The notes under the pieces are model-generated. The model had not been told where the DNA came from and made no database searches. It was given only the letters and a program-made list of their open reading frames with translations. Source: Nitrospira sp. (GTDB taxonomy: Bacteria; Nitrospirota; Nitrospiria; Nitrospirales; Nitrospiraceae). Taken from it: 61,706 bases of DNA. The translations under genes were made by a program, and so were the position numbers. Of the stretch, positions 53,084 to 61,706 are shown in pieces (position 1 is the stretch's first letter; every line of letters starts with the position of its first letter). The stretch spans positions 1-61,706 of the forward strand of contig JABMDL010000005.1 of assembly GCA_015903945.1 (NCBI GenBank), in the 5' to 3' direction.

Positions 53084-53885
53084 TCGAATTGGTCAGGTCA
53101 ACGGAGGATCTGCGCTCTGGGTCGCACTACGGGTGCAGCTGCGGGTGGTCGGCGCCTTGCTATTGCGCGAAATCATCACCCGGTATGGCAGACACAATGT
53201 CGGCTTCTTTTGGCTCCTGCTGGAACCAATTCTTTTTACGGTGGGTGTCGTGATTCTGTGGAACGTGACGCACCAAATTCAAGGATTCCGTGTAGAAGTG
53301 ACGCCGTTTATCGTGATCAGCTATGCGAGTCTTCTTCTCTGGAGAAATTGCTCGTTCCGTGGCCTGAAGGCGATCGAGCCAAACCGCAGCCTTCTGCATC
53401 ATCGTCCGGTCAAGGTCCAAGATATCTTCATTGCGCGTATGACGTTGGAGGTTGCCGGTGTGACGGCGGCGTTCCTGGTTCTCTTGATAGCCATTATCGG
53501 GCTCGACCTCATGAAAATGCCCAGAGATTTCACGTTGTTGCTTCTGGGCTGGACATTCATGGCTTGGTTCAGTGTGTGTTTGGGAATCTTGTTGGGATGC
53601 TGGAGTGAGCACACCGACTTGGTAGACAGAATCTGGCACCCCATCAGTTATTTTCTTTTGGTGTGCAGCGGGACCTTTTATATGGTCGATTGGCTGCCTC
53701 GCGCGGCGCAAGAGTGGGTGCTGTGGGTCCCGATGGTGCATCCGATCGAAATGATGCGGGCCGCATACTGGGGACCTTCGCCCAGGTTTCACTTTGATGT
53801 CGGGTACATCCTTCTCGTGTGCTTGAGTATGACCCTGCTCGCGATGCTCTCTCTGGCAGATCGTCGCTTGAAATCGATGACATGA
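53076..53885 (+). CDS. kpsM: Capsule ABC transporter permease KpsM
   Basis: 269 residues from ATG 53076; a GTG at 53067 is an alternative. ABC-2-type permease with six hydrophobic helices. LLLREIITRYGRHNVGFFWL at the N-terminus is the family mark, and GTFYMVDWLPRAAQEW with PMVHPIEMMRAAYWG near the end is typical for KpsM/BexB. It forms the channel through which lipid-linked capsule chains cross the inner membrane. It overlaps kpsE and precedes kpsT. Confidence 0.93.
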   Translation: MSDRIGQVNGGSALWVALRVQLRVVGALLLREIITRYGRHNVGFFWLLLEPILFTVGVVILWNVTHQIQGFRVEVTPFIVISYASLLLWRNCSFRGLKAIEPNRSLLHHRPVKVQDIFIARMTLEVAGVTAAFLVLLIAIIGLDLMKMPRDFTLLLLGWTFMAWFSVCLGILLGCWSEHTDLVDRIWHPISYFLLVCSGTFYMVDWLPRAAQEWVLWVPMVHPIEMMRAAYWGPSPRFHFDVGYILLVCLSMTLLAMLSLADRRLKSMT

Positions 53886-53901
53886 GGGACGGGAGAACAT
53901 A

Positions 53902-54576
53902 GTGGTTGCGCTGCGGGACATTGTCAAACGGTACCGGTCACGAACGGGTGTGCACACGGTGTTAAATGGGGTCAGTATGACGGTCATGCCTGGCGAACGG
54001 CTGGGTATTCTGGGACGAAACGGTTCTGGAAAATCGACGCTGATTCGCGTCATCAGCGGGCAGGAGTATCCGGACATGGGCATGGTGAAACGGGAGATGA
54101 GCGTATCGTGGCCTCTGGCATTTTCAGGGGGGTTTCAGGGAAGCCTGACGGGCTTGGACAACGTGCGATTCATCGCCAGGATTTACAACGTGGACTATAC
54201 GGCGATCCGTGGTTTTGTTGAAGAGTTTGCTGATCTGGGCGCCTATTTTCGGGAACCGGTCAAGACGTACTCCAGCGGCATGCAGGCGAGGTTGGCGTTT
54301 GCACTGTCACTTGCCATCGAATTCGACTGTTATTTGATCGATGAAATCATCGCGGTCGGGGACGCCCGATTCCACGAGCGATGCACCTATGAGTTGTTTG
54401 AGAAGCGAAAGAATCGAGCCTTCGTCATCGCGTCGCACGATCCCGAATTCATCAGGAAATATTGCACGTGCGCGGCGGTGTTGCATCGCGGGTCGCTCGC
54501 GAATTTCGACAGCGTTGACGACGCGTTCGGCTACTACATGGAAGACGTGTTGCAGCTTCGGGGGGCAAGGACGTGA
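53902..54576 (+). CDS. kpsT: Capsule ABC transporter ATPase KpsT
   Basis: 224 residues from GTG 53902. Walker A is GRNGSGKST, signature YSSGMQARLAFALSLA, Walker B FDCYLIDEIIAVGD. The DEIIAVGD end and VLNGVSMTVMPGERLGILGR start are those of KpsT/CtrD-type polysaccharide exporters. It powers KpsM. The stop overlaps the start of the next gene (GTGA), giving tight coupling. Confidence 0.94.
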   Translation: MVALRDIVKRYRSRTGVHTVLNGVSMTVMPGERLGILGRNGSGKSTLIRVISGQEYPDMGMVKREMSVSWPLAFSGGFQGSLTGLDNVRFIARIYNVDYTAIRGFVEEFADLGAYFREPVKTYSSGMQARLAFALSLAIEFDCYLIDEIIAVGDARFHERCTYELFEKRKNRAFVIASHDPEFIRKYCTCAAVLHRGSLANFDSVDDAFGYYMEDVLQLRGART

Positions 54577-56525
54577 TCGCAATCGACAAGAGTGTCCGAC
54601 ATGGTCCGATTACGCGCCGTGACGAGGCGCTTGCAGAGGCATGCGAGGCACAGGCGAACCTGAACCTGCGGTCCGTCGCCTTTGAAAACCACCATGCGCT
54701 GGTCTTTCATGCCTGGTTCAATCTTTCCGACGGAGACCGGCGTGAGGCCATGCGCGATCGCTACGTGTTCTTCTCGGTTTGCTGTCAGTTCGGTGCGTAC
54801 ATCGGCGATCTTGCCAAGCAGGATATCGAAAAAGCCAAGGGGTTCGTGACATGGTTCATGACGATCATCGTCTGGCTCGAGCAAGGGCGGACGGCGTTGT
54901 CCGAGGAGTGGTTTCGGGGGATCGAGCAGCTGACGGGAGCATTGACCGATCGCTACTACATTCAGGAAGCCCGGCAAGCCGTCGCCATCGGATTGCGAAC
55001 GGGGGTCGCCAAGTTTCCCCGCGTGGCACAATCGTTGGCCGTTCACGCCGCCTATCTCGATGCGCTCGCCGGGCGCGGCGATAAGGCCGCGAAGGTTGCC
55101 TTGCGGTTGGTACAGAGGCCTTACTTGCTGCCGGATCGGCGTGAGCTTCCTCGTGTCTATCAAAAGATGATGTTCATTCTTGCAGCAGAGAACCATTTGA
55201 AGGAATACCGATCAGTGCTATGGAAAGGTGTGTCGAGTTTCCACGTGGATGGGGCGCTGCGCGACATGTTCGTTGTGCAGATCGTGAAGACATACCGGGG
55301 GATGGCGAGGGTCTTTGCAGATCGAGACATCCCGATGATATTCAGGCTCCCGTTCTTGGTCGCTTGGCTGGCCCAAGTGACCCGTGCCTTCCCACCGTTC
55401 GCGGTGGTCCGGGCCGAAGCTCCGTTGCGTGGGTTGTACAGGGCCTGTCTTTACGCGCTCGACGCGATTGGCTTCTTAAAGCCGGCCAAGTTTGAGCGCA
55501 TGGTCAGAGGGCCACAAAACAATCCGCAGTCGATGGGGGATCCCTCCTTCGGGGCCAAATGTTCACCGACCAAGCGCATTTTGGTCACGCGGGCTATGGG
55601 AGGTCTCGGCGATCTGCTCATGATGACACCGGGGCTGAAGGCGCTGTCCATGAGATATCCGAAGGCTGAGATCGACTTTGCCATTCCAAAATCCTTCCAT
55701 CCGACCTTCGATGAATTTAAGGCGGTGCGCCTCCTCGATATCAACGAGGATGAAATCGATCTTTCTCGCTATCACCGCTGGATCAATCTCACCCAGTGTC
55801 CTGCCGGCCGTGTGGAGTCGAAGCAGTATCCGAACGTCAGAAAGAATCGGGTTGAAATCTTTGCGCGGGCGATGGGGATCAGTCGATGGAGGCTGCGGCG
55901 GACCGCCGGCTTCAAGCCCTTCTATACCGTGCGGCCTGACGAGCGAGTGTGGGCTCAGGTGCATCTCCAGTGTATCAATCCCGATGGACGTCCGGTCGTG
56001 GGCGTTCAGCCGTTTGCGGCCGATACCTATAGAAATTGGCCGCTTATGGAAGAATGCGTCAGGCGCCTCTCCCGCGACCATCTGGTGCTGGTATTTCATC
56101 ATGAGGACGTGCCTGGGTTCGACTTCGATCATGTCGTGAAAGTCAAGGAGACGTTCAGACGATGTGCGGCGCTAGTAGAGCAATGTGCCAGACTCGTCGT
56201 CGTCGACTCGTCGTTTCTGCACCTTTCCGCGGCTCTCGATATCCCGACAGTCGCGGTGTTCGTTGCCATCAGCGGGCGCGTGCGGACGCGCCGTTATCCA
56301 AATGTGCGTCTCTGTGTTCCCAAAAAGAAGGACTATCCCTGCTATCCCTGTTGGCGTCACGAACACAAGCCTTGTCATTTGAACAATGGCCGGGAGAGCA
56401 TCTGCGCACGTTCTATTACCGTCGAGCAAGTGATGGAGGCGCTAAACGCGGATGCCGCACAGTGGCGCGCGGAGACTGGGCTGTGGCCACGCATCAAGAC
56501 GTGGATACTCTATGGGCGAGAGTAG
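54573..56525 (+). CDS. Fusion protein: unknown N-terminal domain plus GT9 glycosyltransferase
   Basis: 650 residues from GTG 54573. Residues about 1-330 form a helical domain I do not recognise (for example YVFFSVCCQFGAYIGDLAKQ, LAVHAAYLDALAGRGDKAAK). From about residue 335, RILVTRAMGGLGDLLMMTPG starts a GT9 (heptosyltransferase-like) domain, with VGVQPFAADTYRNWP, VDSSFLHLSAALDIPTVAVF and a Cys-rich end (CYPCWRHEHKPCH). GT9 enzymes use NDP-heptose or related donors. In this locus it should add a sugar of the capsule or its linker. The N-terminal half could bind the acceptor or carry a second activity. Confidence 0.78.
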   Translation: MIAIDKSVRHGPITRRDEALAEACEAQANLNLRSVAFENHHALVFHAWFNLSDGDRREAMRDRYVFFSVCCQFGAYIGDLAKQDIEKAKGFVTWFMTIIVWLEQGRTALSEEWFRGIEQLTGALTDRYYIQEARQAVAIGLRTGVAKFPRVAQSLAVHAAYLDALAGRGDKAAKVALRLVQRPYLLPDRRELPRVYQKMMFILAAENHLKEYRSVLWKGVSSFHVDGALRDMFVVQIVKTYRGMARVFADRDIPMIFRLPFLVAWLAQVTRAFPPFAVVRAEAPLRGLYRACLYALDAIGFLKPAKFERMVRGPQNNPQSMGDPSFGAKCSPTKRILVTRAMGGLGDLLMMTPGLKALSMRYPKAEIDFAIPKSFHPTFDEFKAVRLLDINEDEIDLSRYHRWINLTQCPAGRVESKQYPNVRKNRVEIFARAMGISRWRLRRTAGFKPFYTVRPDERVWAQVHLQCINPDGRPVVGVQPFAADTYRNWPLMEECVRRLSRDHLVLVFHHEDVPGFDFDHVVKVKETFRRCAALVEQCARLVVVDSSFLHLSAALDIPTVAVFVAISGRVRTRRYPNVRLCVPKKKDYPCYPCWRHEHKPCHLNNGRESICARSITVEQVMEALNADAAQWRAETGLWPRIKTWILYGRE

Positions 56526-56594
56526 CTTTGAGATCGATTGTGACGGCCCGCTAAGGTGGTGCGAGGAGGGAATTGAAGACATGAGGTGGACGAA

Positions 56595-57773
56595 ATGAAG
56601 GGGGAAACGGTGGCTCAGAATGATCCGAACAGCCAGGACGATACGGCCGACAGCACCATTACTGGTCTGGAGCCGGACAGGGCCGGCAAGATTAAGAATA
56701 TCGAGCCTGCCCAGGTTGGCATGATCGGGAAGGCCAAAAGTGCTTCGGCAGAAGCGCCAATTGTTTTCGATCAGCTTGCGGCAAGTATGTTCTCGCTGAC
56801 GAACGGGAACGGTCATCCGAATACTTCGGTGTTCAATGAGCGATTCAGAAACCTGGATGCTCTGCTGTGGAATGTGAAGGTCCTGGGGGCTGAGTTGGCG
56901 CACAAGTACTATGGCGACGTGAGGGTAACGCGAATGCCTCAGCGCAGCGACGCCTTTAAATTGGGCTGGAAAGCCGTACGGTTCGAGGACTTTCTGCAGA
57001 ACTGGTTTATCGAGGCATGCAGCCGGCTACACCTGGCGCCGATCCTCCATAGAAAATTGTGGGAGGAAATGTTCGTGGTCAACTCGCTTGCGCAATCCGG
57101 CGTCTTGGTTCCTGGTAAACGGGGGATCGTGTTTGGAGTCGGCCAGGAACGCCTGCCGTCATATTTCGCCTCCTTGGGCGTCACCATCCTGGCGACTGAT
57201 CTTGATCCAGCTGCATCGTCGGCCCAGGGTTGGATCGAAACCGCCCAGCACGGTTCTCTTGAAAAGATCTTTCACGGCGATCTCGTCGCGCGAGATCAAT
57301 TTAATCGCCTGGTGACCTTTGAATTTGCCGACATGAACAACATTCCATCAAAGTGGGACGGGCAATTCGATTTTTGCTGGTCGGTGTGTGCGTTCGAACA
57401 CTTGGGTTCGATTGAAAACGGACTGCGGTTTGTGGAGAAGACAGGACAGCTCTTGAAACCTGGCGGCGTGTCAGTCCACACGACGGAATTCAATTATGCA
57501 TCAAATGACGAAACCATTGATAATTGGGGGACTGTGCTGTTTCGAAGAAAAGATTTGGAAACGCTCGCTGGCAGGCTGGTCACTAAAGGGTACGCGATTC
57601 CCTCGATAGACTTTGACATCGGCGATACGCCAGTGGACTTTTTTGTTGATGTTCCCCCCTATCCGCACGACAAACACTATTGGCAGCCCAATTTGTCCGC
57701 ACTTCACCTCAAACTCATGGTGGATGGATTTCCAACGACCTGTTTTGGCTTGGTGTTTTCAAGAATGAGTTGA
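56595..57773 (+). CDS. SAM-dependent methyltransferase of the capsule locus
   Basis: 392 residues from ATG 56595, which has GAGGTGG in ideal position. The first 150 residues are polar and of unknown fold. GIVFGVGQERLPSYFASLGV is motif I of a Rossmann-type methyltransferase, TILATDLDPA the SAM ribose-binding acid, and DFCWSVCAFEHLGSIENGLR the later motif. It likely methylates a sugar or the polymer end, a step known to control chain length in some export systems. It lies between the GT9 fusion and kpsD. Confidence 0.75.
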   Translation: MKGETVAQNDPNSQDDTADSTITGLEPDRAGKIKNIEPAQVGMIGKAKSASAEAPIVFDQLAASMFSLTNGNGHPNTSVFNERFRNLDALLWNVKVLGAELAHKYYGDVRVTRMPQRSDAFKLGWKAVRFEDFLQNWFIEACSRLHLAPILHRKLWEEMFVVNSLAQSGVLVPGKRGIVFGVGQERLPSYFASLGVTILATDLDPAASSAQGWIETAQHGSLEKIFHGDLVARDQFNRLVTFEFADMNNIPSKWDGQFDFCWSVCAFEHLGSIENGLRFVEKTGQLLKPGGVSVHTTEFNYASNDETIDNWGTVLFRRKDLETLAGRLVTKGYAIPSIDFDIGDTPVDFFVDVPPYPHDKHYWQPNLSALHLKLMVDGFPTTCFGLVFSRMS

Positions 57774-57787
57774 ACGATCTAGGCTCT

Positions 57788-58975
57788 ATGATGAAAACGA
57801 TTCGGTTGTGCATGCGGATGGTCGCCGCTGTTATGTTGCCACCGGTTCTTGCCGGATGCTCGCTCTTTCATTCCTGGTTTCCAAGTTCCGGTCCCGTGAA
57901 ATATCAAGTCGTTGAGCAGGAAGAGATCGAATCGCCGATCCCGGTGGTCGAAATCAGCGAACACGTGGCTCGTCAGGTGTTGGCGGCACAAAAGCGCACC
58001 GTCTTCTCCGAGGCGTTTCCCGATAAGTTTGCCACGGGATATCTTCTTGGGCCAGGCGACATGGTTGAAGTGTCCGTGTGGGAAGCTCCGCCGGCGACGC
58101 TTTTCGGGGCGACAGTGCTCGATCCGCGCGCCGGCCCCGCGACAACGCGGGTGACGACGTTTCCCGAGCAGATGGTGGCAACGGACGGCACGATCACTGT
58201 GCCGTTTGCCGGATCCGTACCGGTAGCGGGGAAATCACCGAGGGAGATAGAAACGGATATTGCGAAGCGCCTCTCAGGCAAAGCGCACCAGCCGCAGTTG
58301 CTGGTACGTGTCCTGCGCAATGCGACGTCAACGGTCACCGTCGTAGGGGAGTTGGGGCAAAGCGTGAGGATGCCGCTTACTGCGAAGGGCGAATTGTTGC
58401 TCGACGCGCTGGTGGCGGCTGGAGGGGTGCGACAGCCTGTCGGCAAGATGACGATTCAGCTAAGCCGAGGAGGCCGAGTCCTGGCGATGCCGCTTGAGTC
58501 GATCATCCAAGATCCCAGACAAAATATCGTGCTCCAGCCGGGAGATGTGATCACGGCATTGCATCAGCCCTGGAGCTTTACCGCGTTGGGAGCGACGGGA
58601 AAGAATGAAGAGATTTATTTCGAGACCCAGGGGATTACGCTGGCGCAGGCGTTAGGGCGTATGGGTGGGCTCAAAGATGAGCGAGCCGATGCCCGTGGGG
58701 TATTTGTGTTCCGTTTTGAGGACCCAGCCGCGATCGTGTCTGCGGACAAGCCGATGCTGCTGACGCCAGAAGGAAAGGCGCCCATTGTGTATCGTGTTGA
58801 TTTGAAGGACCCGCGCACATTTTTGATAGCCCAAAATTTCCCTGTTCGTAACAAGGATGTGATCTATATCGCCAATGCGCCCGCAGCGGAGTTGCAGAAG
58901 TTCATGAACTTGGTGTCCTCAGTGCTGGTTCCTGCGAGCATTGGAGCGAGCTACGGACTCCTCCTCGCACGTTAG
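57788..58975 (+). CDS. kpsD: Outer-membrane capsule exporter (KpsD/Wza family)
   Basis: 395 residues with a lipoprotein signal ending LAGC (Cys24). LLGPGDMVEVSVWEAP opens the polysaccharide export (poly_export) domain, followed by VATDGTITVPFAGSVPVAGK and soluble ligand-binding beta-grasp-like segments (TVTVVGELGQSVRMPLTAKG, LQPGDVITALHQPW). The C-terminal helix VSSVLVPASIGASYGLLLAR would cross the outer membrane as in Wza. With KpsE it completes the trans-envelope channel. ATGATG start; the frame extends upstream into the methyltransferase gene. Confidence 0.9.
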   Translation: MMKTIRLCMRMVAAVMLPPVLAGCSLFHSWFPSSGPVKYQVVEQEEIESPIPVVEISEHVARQVLAAQKRTVFSEAFPDKFATGYLLGPGDMVEVSVWEAPPATLFGATVLDPRAGPATTRVTTFPEQMVATDGTITVPFAGSVPVAGKSPREIETDIAKRLSGKAHQPQLLVRVLRNATSTVTVVGELGQSVRMPLTAKGELLLDALVAAGGVRQPVGKMTIQLSRGGRVLAMPLESIIQDPRQNIVLQPGDVITALHQPWSFTALGATGKNEEIYFETQGITLAQALGRMGGLKDERADARGVFVFRFEDPAAIVSADKPMLLTPEGKAPIVYRVDLKDPRTFLIAQNFPVRNKDVIYIANAPAAELQKFMNLVSSVLVPASIGASYGLLLAR

Positions 58976-58988
58976 CCGACCTTGAGGT

Positions 58989-59008
58989 CCTGTCTCTATA
59001 TAGACAGG
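58989..59008 (+). promoter_or_regulatory. Hairpin between kpsD and the GT4 gene
   Basis: CCTGTCT-CTATAT-AGACAGG is a perfect 7 bp inverted repeat. There is no T-tract after it, so it is not a classic terminator. It may slow transcription or protect the upstream mRNA end within the locus. Confidence 0.5.
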
Positions 59009-59060
59009 TGTGGGCGAAGAGGGCATTTTCCGATGTGTTGTGAGCGACGGACGATGTTCG

Positions 59061-60212
59061 ATGTTGATCGATGTTACCAGATTGGCTGACCGAAGGCTTC
59101 AGGGAACGCTACCTACCGGGGTCGATCGGGTCAGTTTGGAATATATCCGCCATTTTCGCGCGCACGCCCGTGCCTTGGTGCGTGTGGGCGGCCGCTGGGT
59201 CGTGGTGAATAATGGCGATTCACAACGGGTGTTCGATGCGTTGCTCGAGCCCGGTGAAGATACTTCAAATGAGATTCGATGGTGTGTCGGACGCAGCTAT
59301 GCTCTTAGTTGGGGAGGAGGTAGCCGGCCATCCGTCTTACTTAATACGGGTCATAGCGGATTGGACTCTGACACCTATGCCGCTCACGTACGCCGTCAAG
59401 GATGGAAGCCGATTTTCTTTCTCCATGATTTGATCCCGATCAGCTATCCGGAATATGGCAGGCCCGGCGAAGCGGACAGACATTGCCGCCGGCTGATGAC
59501 AATATGTGCCTCAGGCCAAGGGCTCATCGTCAATTCCGCGGCGACGCGGGAGGCCGCCGAAGCGTATGCCCTTAGGTGCGGATGGCCGCTTCCTCCCTGT
59601 GTGGTTGCACCGCTGGCTCCCGCTCCTCTGCCAAAACCGGACACCCACAGTCCATTAGAAAAGCCGTACTTCGTGATCTTGGGCACGATTGAACCCCGCA
59701 AGAACCATCTGCTCTTGCTGCATTTGTGGAGACAACTGGCCCATGAGATGGGAGAAGCGGCTCCACATCTCGTAATCATCGGTCGACGAGGCTGGGAGTG
59801 CGAGCAGGTCGTGGATTTGCTGGAACGATGCACGGTCTTGCGGGGGCTTGTCATAGAGCGGTCATATTGCCGCGATGCGGAATTGTCGACATGGTTGCGA
59901 CACGCTCAGGCATTGCTGTTTCCCTCGTTTGCCGAAGGGTACGGATTACCGATCGTGGAGGCGTTGTCTCATCAGGTGCCGGTGATTGCGAGCAATCTTC
60001 CGGTTTTCCGTGAAATCGCCCAGGAGATACCGGACTATCTCGACCCTCATGACGGAGCGGGATGGAAACAGGCGATTTTAGACTATGCTCAGCCGCTCAG
60101 CCTCGCCCGGTCGGCCCAGTTCCGGCGTATGCGGGCATTCCGTCCGCCGACATGGGATGAACATTTTTCGATAGTCGAACAACTTATGCGGAGACTGCAT
60201 GTCGGCAACTGA
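59061..60212 (+). CDS. GT4-type glycosyltransferase
   Basis: 383 residues from ATG 59061 (MLIDVTRLADRRLQGTLPTG); a GTG at 59010 in the same frame is an alternative. GT-B fold: ILGTIEPRKNHLLLLHLW opens the donor half and PSFAEGYGLPIVEALSHQVP contains the E-x7-E motif of retaining GT4 enzymes. IFFLHDLIPISYPEYGRPG in the first half is often seen in family members of polysaccharide loci. Donor and acceptor are not predictable. It overlaps the kpsC-like gene by 14 bp. Confidence 0.84.
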   Translation: MLIDVTRLADRRLQGTLPTGVDRVSLEYIRHFRAHARALVRVGGRWVVVNNGDSQRVFDALLEPGEDTSNEIRWCVGRSYALSWGGGSRPSVLLNTGHSGLDSDTYAAHVRRQGWKPIFFLHDLIPISYPEYGRPGEADRHCRRLMTICASGQGLIVNSAATREAAEAYALRCGWPLPPCVVAPLAPAPLPKPDTHSPLEKPYFVILGTIEPRKNHLLLLHLWRQLAHEMGEAAPHLVIIGRRGWECEQVVDLLERCTVLRGLVIERSYCRDAELSTWLRHAQALLFPSFAEGYGLPIVEALSHQVPVIASNLPVFREIAQEIPDYLDPHDGAGWKQAILDYAQPLSLARSAQFRRMRAFRPPTWDEHFSIVEQLMRRLHVGN

Positions 60213-61260
60213 CTGTGCACGGGTCCCTCCACCCTCTATGCCGCCTGTAGTGTACGCGCTCAATTTTTCGGCGTGGAAGCGGACATTTGTCCGGCAGTGT
60301 TTCCCGCACAGACCCGTCATATTTGTGTCTCGGATAAGCCAGGTGCCAGAACATGGTTGTCTGGCCGTCTGGGGAGTGGCGGACTCTTCAGTCAGAATGC
60401 GCCGTGACGTGTGTCTTCTCATTCTGGAGGATGGTTTCCTGCGATCGGTCGGTCTGGGGGCAGATTTGATTAGACCGCTCTCTTGGGTTGTCGATACTCA
60501 GGGTATCTACTATGACGCGACAAGACCTTCTGATCTTGAAACATTGCTTGAGGCCGGCTCGTTTGATATCGGAACACTCAACCGCGCTCGCGCGTTGCGA
60601 GAACGTATTGTGGCCGGCCAGCTGACGAAATATAACGTCGGTCATCGGACATGGCAGCCGCCATCAACGGCGCGGCGCGTCATCCTAGTACTGGGACAGG
60701 TAGAGAGCGATGCCTCGTTGGCGTGCGGGGCGCCAGAAATTCGACGGAACATCGATTTGCTGCATGCCGTGCGAACAACATATCCAAACGCGTATGTAAT
60801 CTACAAGCCTCACCCTGATGTGACGGCGCGGCTTCGAGCCATAGGGATAGGCGAGCACTTGGCCTCGCTCTGGTGCGACGAGGTGGTTGTTGATGTGACC
60901 CTGGATCGTTTGCTGGATTCGGTGGATGCTGTGCACGTGATGACATCGCTGGCAGGGTTTGAGGCGCTCCTTCGAGGTAAAAACGTGACCTGTTATGGTC
61001 AGCCATTCTACGCCGGTTGGGGACTGACATCCGATGTGGTGCCACATCCTCGGCGTACGAGACGGTTGACGCTTGATGAACTGGTGGCCGGAGCCTTGAT
61101 CGACTACCCCCTCTACTTCAGCAGAGCCCGATTTCTACGGCAGACGCCCGAGGAAGCAGTGGATGAACTGCTGGCGTGGCGAGCTGAGAGAGGCGGTGCA
61201 ACGCCCTGGTGGCGCAAGTCGTTGCGTGTGGTATTGCGCAAGGTCGTTGGGACGCGGTGA
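60199..61260 (+). CDS. kpsC: Single-module KpsC-like beta-Kdo transferase
   Basis: 353 residues. CLLILEDGFLRSVGLGADL, YVIYKPHPDVTARLRAIG and CYGQPFYAGWGLTSDV are hallmarks of KpsC. E. coli-type KpsC is about twice as long and has two such modules (GT99 and GT107) that make the alternating poly-Kdo linker on phosphatidylglycerol. Only one module is encoded here, so the linker may be shorter or the second activity lies elsewhere, for instance in the KpsS gene that starts 2 bp later. It overlaps the GT4 gene. Confidence 0.85.
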   Translation: MSATDCARVPPPSMPPVVYALNFSAWKRTFVRQCFPHRPVIFVSRISQVPEHGCLAVWGVADSSVRMRRDVCLLILEDGFLRSVGLGADLIRPLSWVVDTQGIYYDATRPSDLETLLEAGSFDIGTLNRARALRERIVAGQLTKYNVGHRTWQPPSTARRVILVLGQVESDASLACGAPEIRRNIDLLHAVRTTYPNAYVIYKPHPDVTARLRAIGIGEHLASLWCDEVVVDVTLDRLLDSVDAVHVMTSLAGFEALLRGKNVTCYGQPFYAGWGLTSDVVPHPRRTRRLTLDELVAGALIDYPLYFSRARFLRQTPEEAVDELLAWRAERGGATPWWRKSLRVVLRKVVGTR

Positions 61261-61262
61261 AC

Positions 61263-61706
61263 ATGCGAAGAACGTTTTTACTGCTGCAGGGTCCGGCGAC
61301 CCCGTTTTTCGCACACCTGGCCGCTCGGTTGCGGTCTGAGGGCCATCGGGTCTTCAAATTGAATTTTAATGCGGGAGATTGGCTCTATGGTCCGCGATCA
61401 TGCAACTTGAACTACAGGGGAAAGGCCTTTGATTTGTGCGATTTCTTGGATGGCGTCTATCGACGATTGGAAATTACCGATCAGGTGTTGTTCGGGGATC
61501 GGCGTCCAGTGCATCGACCGGCGATCGAGCACGGGAAGGTATTGGGTGTGAGGACCCACGTGTATGAAGAGGGCTATTTCCGCCCCTCTTGGGTGACACT
61601 CGAGCGACAGGGTGTGAACAGCCATTCGCCGTTGCCTCGGAATCCCGATTGGTACTGGAAAGTGGGCGGACGTCTTTCCGAAACTTCACAGCCGATTCAT
61701 TTTCAG
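61263..61706 (+). CDS. kpsS: KpsS-like capsule beta-Kdo transferase, 5' part
   Basis: 148 codons from ATG 61263 to the window edge, no stop. MRRTFLLLQGPATPFFAHLA, FNAGDWLYGP and especially HVYEEGYFRPSWVTLERQGV with NSHSPLPRNPDWYW are KpsS features. KpsS adds the first Kdo to the lipid acceptor of group 2 capsules. Full family length is about 400 residues, so more than half lies outside. It starts 2 bp after kpsC. Confidence 0.87.
   Translation, partial: MRRTFLLLQGPATPFFAHLAARLRSEGHRVFKLNFNAGDWLYGPRSCNLNYRGKAFDLCDFLDGVYRRLEITDQVLFGDRRPVHRPAIEHGKVLGVRTHVYEEGYFRPSWVTLERQGVNSHSPLPRNPDWYWKVGGRLSETSQPIHFQ

Overview
The window reads as chromosome of a Gram-negative, LPS- and capsule-bearing bacterium of moderately high GC. 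Protein style and gene content (a LepA-LepB-Kdo-PyrG gene string, paired MoeB/ThiS sulfur-carrier clusters, a KpsEMTDCS capsule locus, characteristic palindromic intergenic repeats) suggest the phylum Nitrospirota, probably a Nitrospira-like organism. That assignment is from memory of the families, not from a search.

Layout. 1-6100: tRNA-Ser(UGA), serS, a PA0069-type radical SAM protein, a rhodanese, an OmpH/Skp chaperone and bioA. 6170-16242: a long co-directional run driven by a consensus sigma-70 promoter: lepA, lepB, rfaE1, kdsB, pyrG, kdsA, kdsD, pgsA, an esterase lipoprotein and plsY. It couples translation and secretion factors to Kdo/heptose and phospholipid synthesis, with many 4-8 bp overlaps. 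16258-19543 (minus): an epoxide-hydrolase-like enzyme, a 666-residue lipoprotein with twelve D-x-x-G-x-D-x-Y repeats, and a small exported protein. 19688-25281 (minus): a sulfur-transfer region made of two modules, thiS-cysK-moeB and thrC-moaD-NIL-moeB-JAMM protease. Each module ends in a copy of the same ~123 bp palindromic element that starts at the last gene's stop codon, and each moeB is preceded by a GCTGACAGG inverted-repeat leader.

25507-33662: an accessory stretch with a DUF433/DUF5615 toxin-antitoxin pair, three integron attC-like sites, a PIN-like cassette gene, a pRiA4b ORF-3-like gene and a truncated antitoxin. Among these lies a housekeeping-like block (PLD nuclease, FAD monooxygenase, degenerate nucleotidyltransferase, TPM protein, DsbA-like lipoprotein, NAD(P)-binding protein). 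No integrase is visible, so this looks like a cassette cluster without integrase. 33801-49538: mixed housekeeping and hypothetical genes (DUF5069, DUF3386, clpS, hemW, an FmdB-type zinc ribbon, a glycolate/lactate-type FAD/Fe-S oxidoreductase, hrpB, a lytic transglycosylase, a Sel1 lipoprotein, a YqgE protein with a signal peptide). 49539-50189 is mostly non-coding and holds the frameshifted relic of a LolD-type ABC ATPase.

50190-61706: a group-2-type (ABC transporter-dependent) capsule locus. It contains an alpha-oxoamine synthase, KpsE, KpsM, KpsT, a GT9 fusion protein, a methyltransferase, the outer-membrane exporter KpsD, a GT4 glycosyltransferase, a single-module KpsC and the start of KpsS, which runs off the window. 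The Kdo genes at 9.8-14.1 kb would supply the sugar for the KpsC/KpsS poly-Kdo linker. The most promising poorly described material is the sulfur-carrier region with its repeats, the attC-like cassette cluster, and the repeat lipoprotein.
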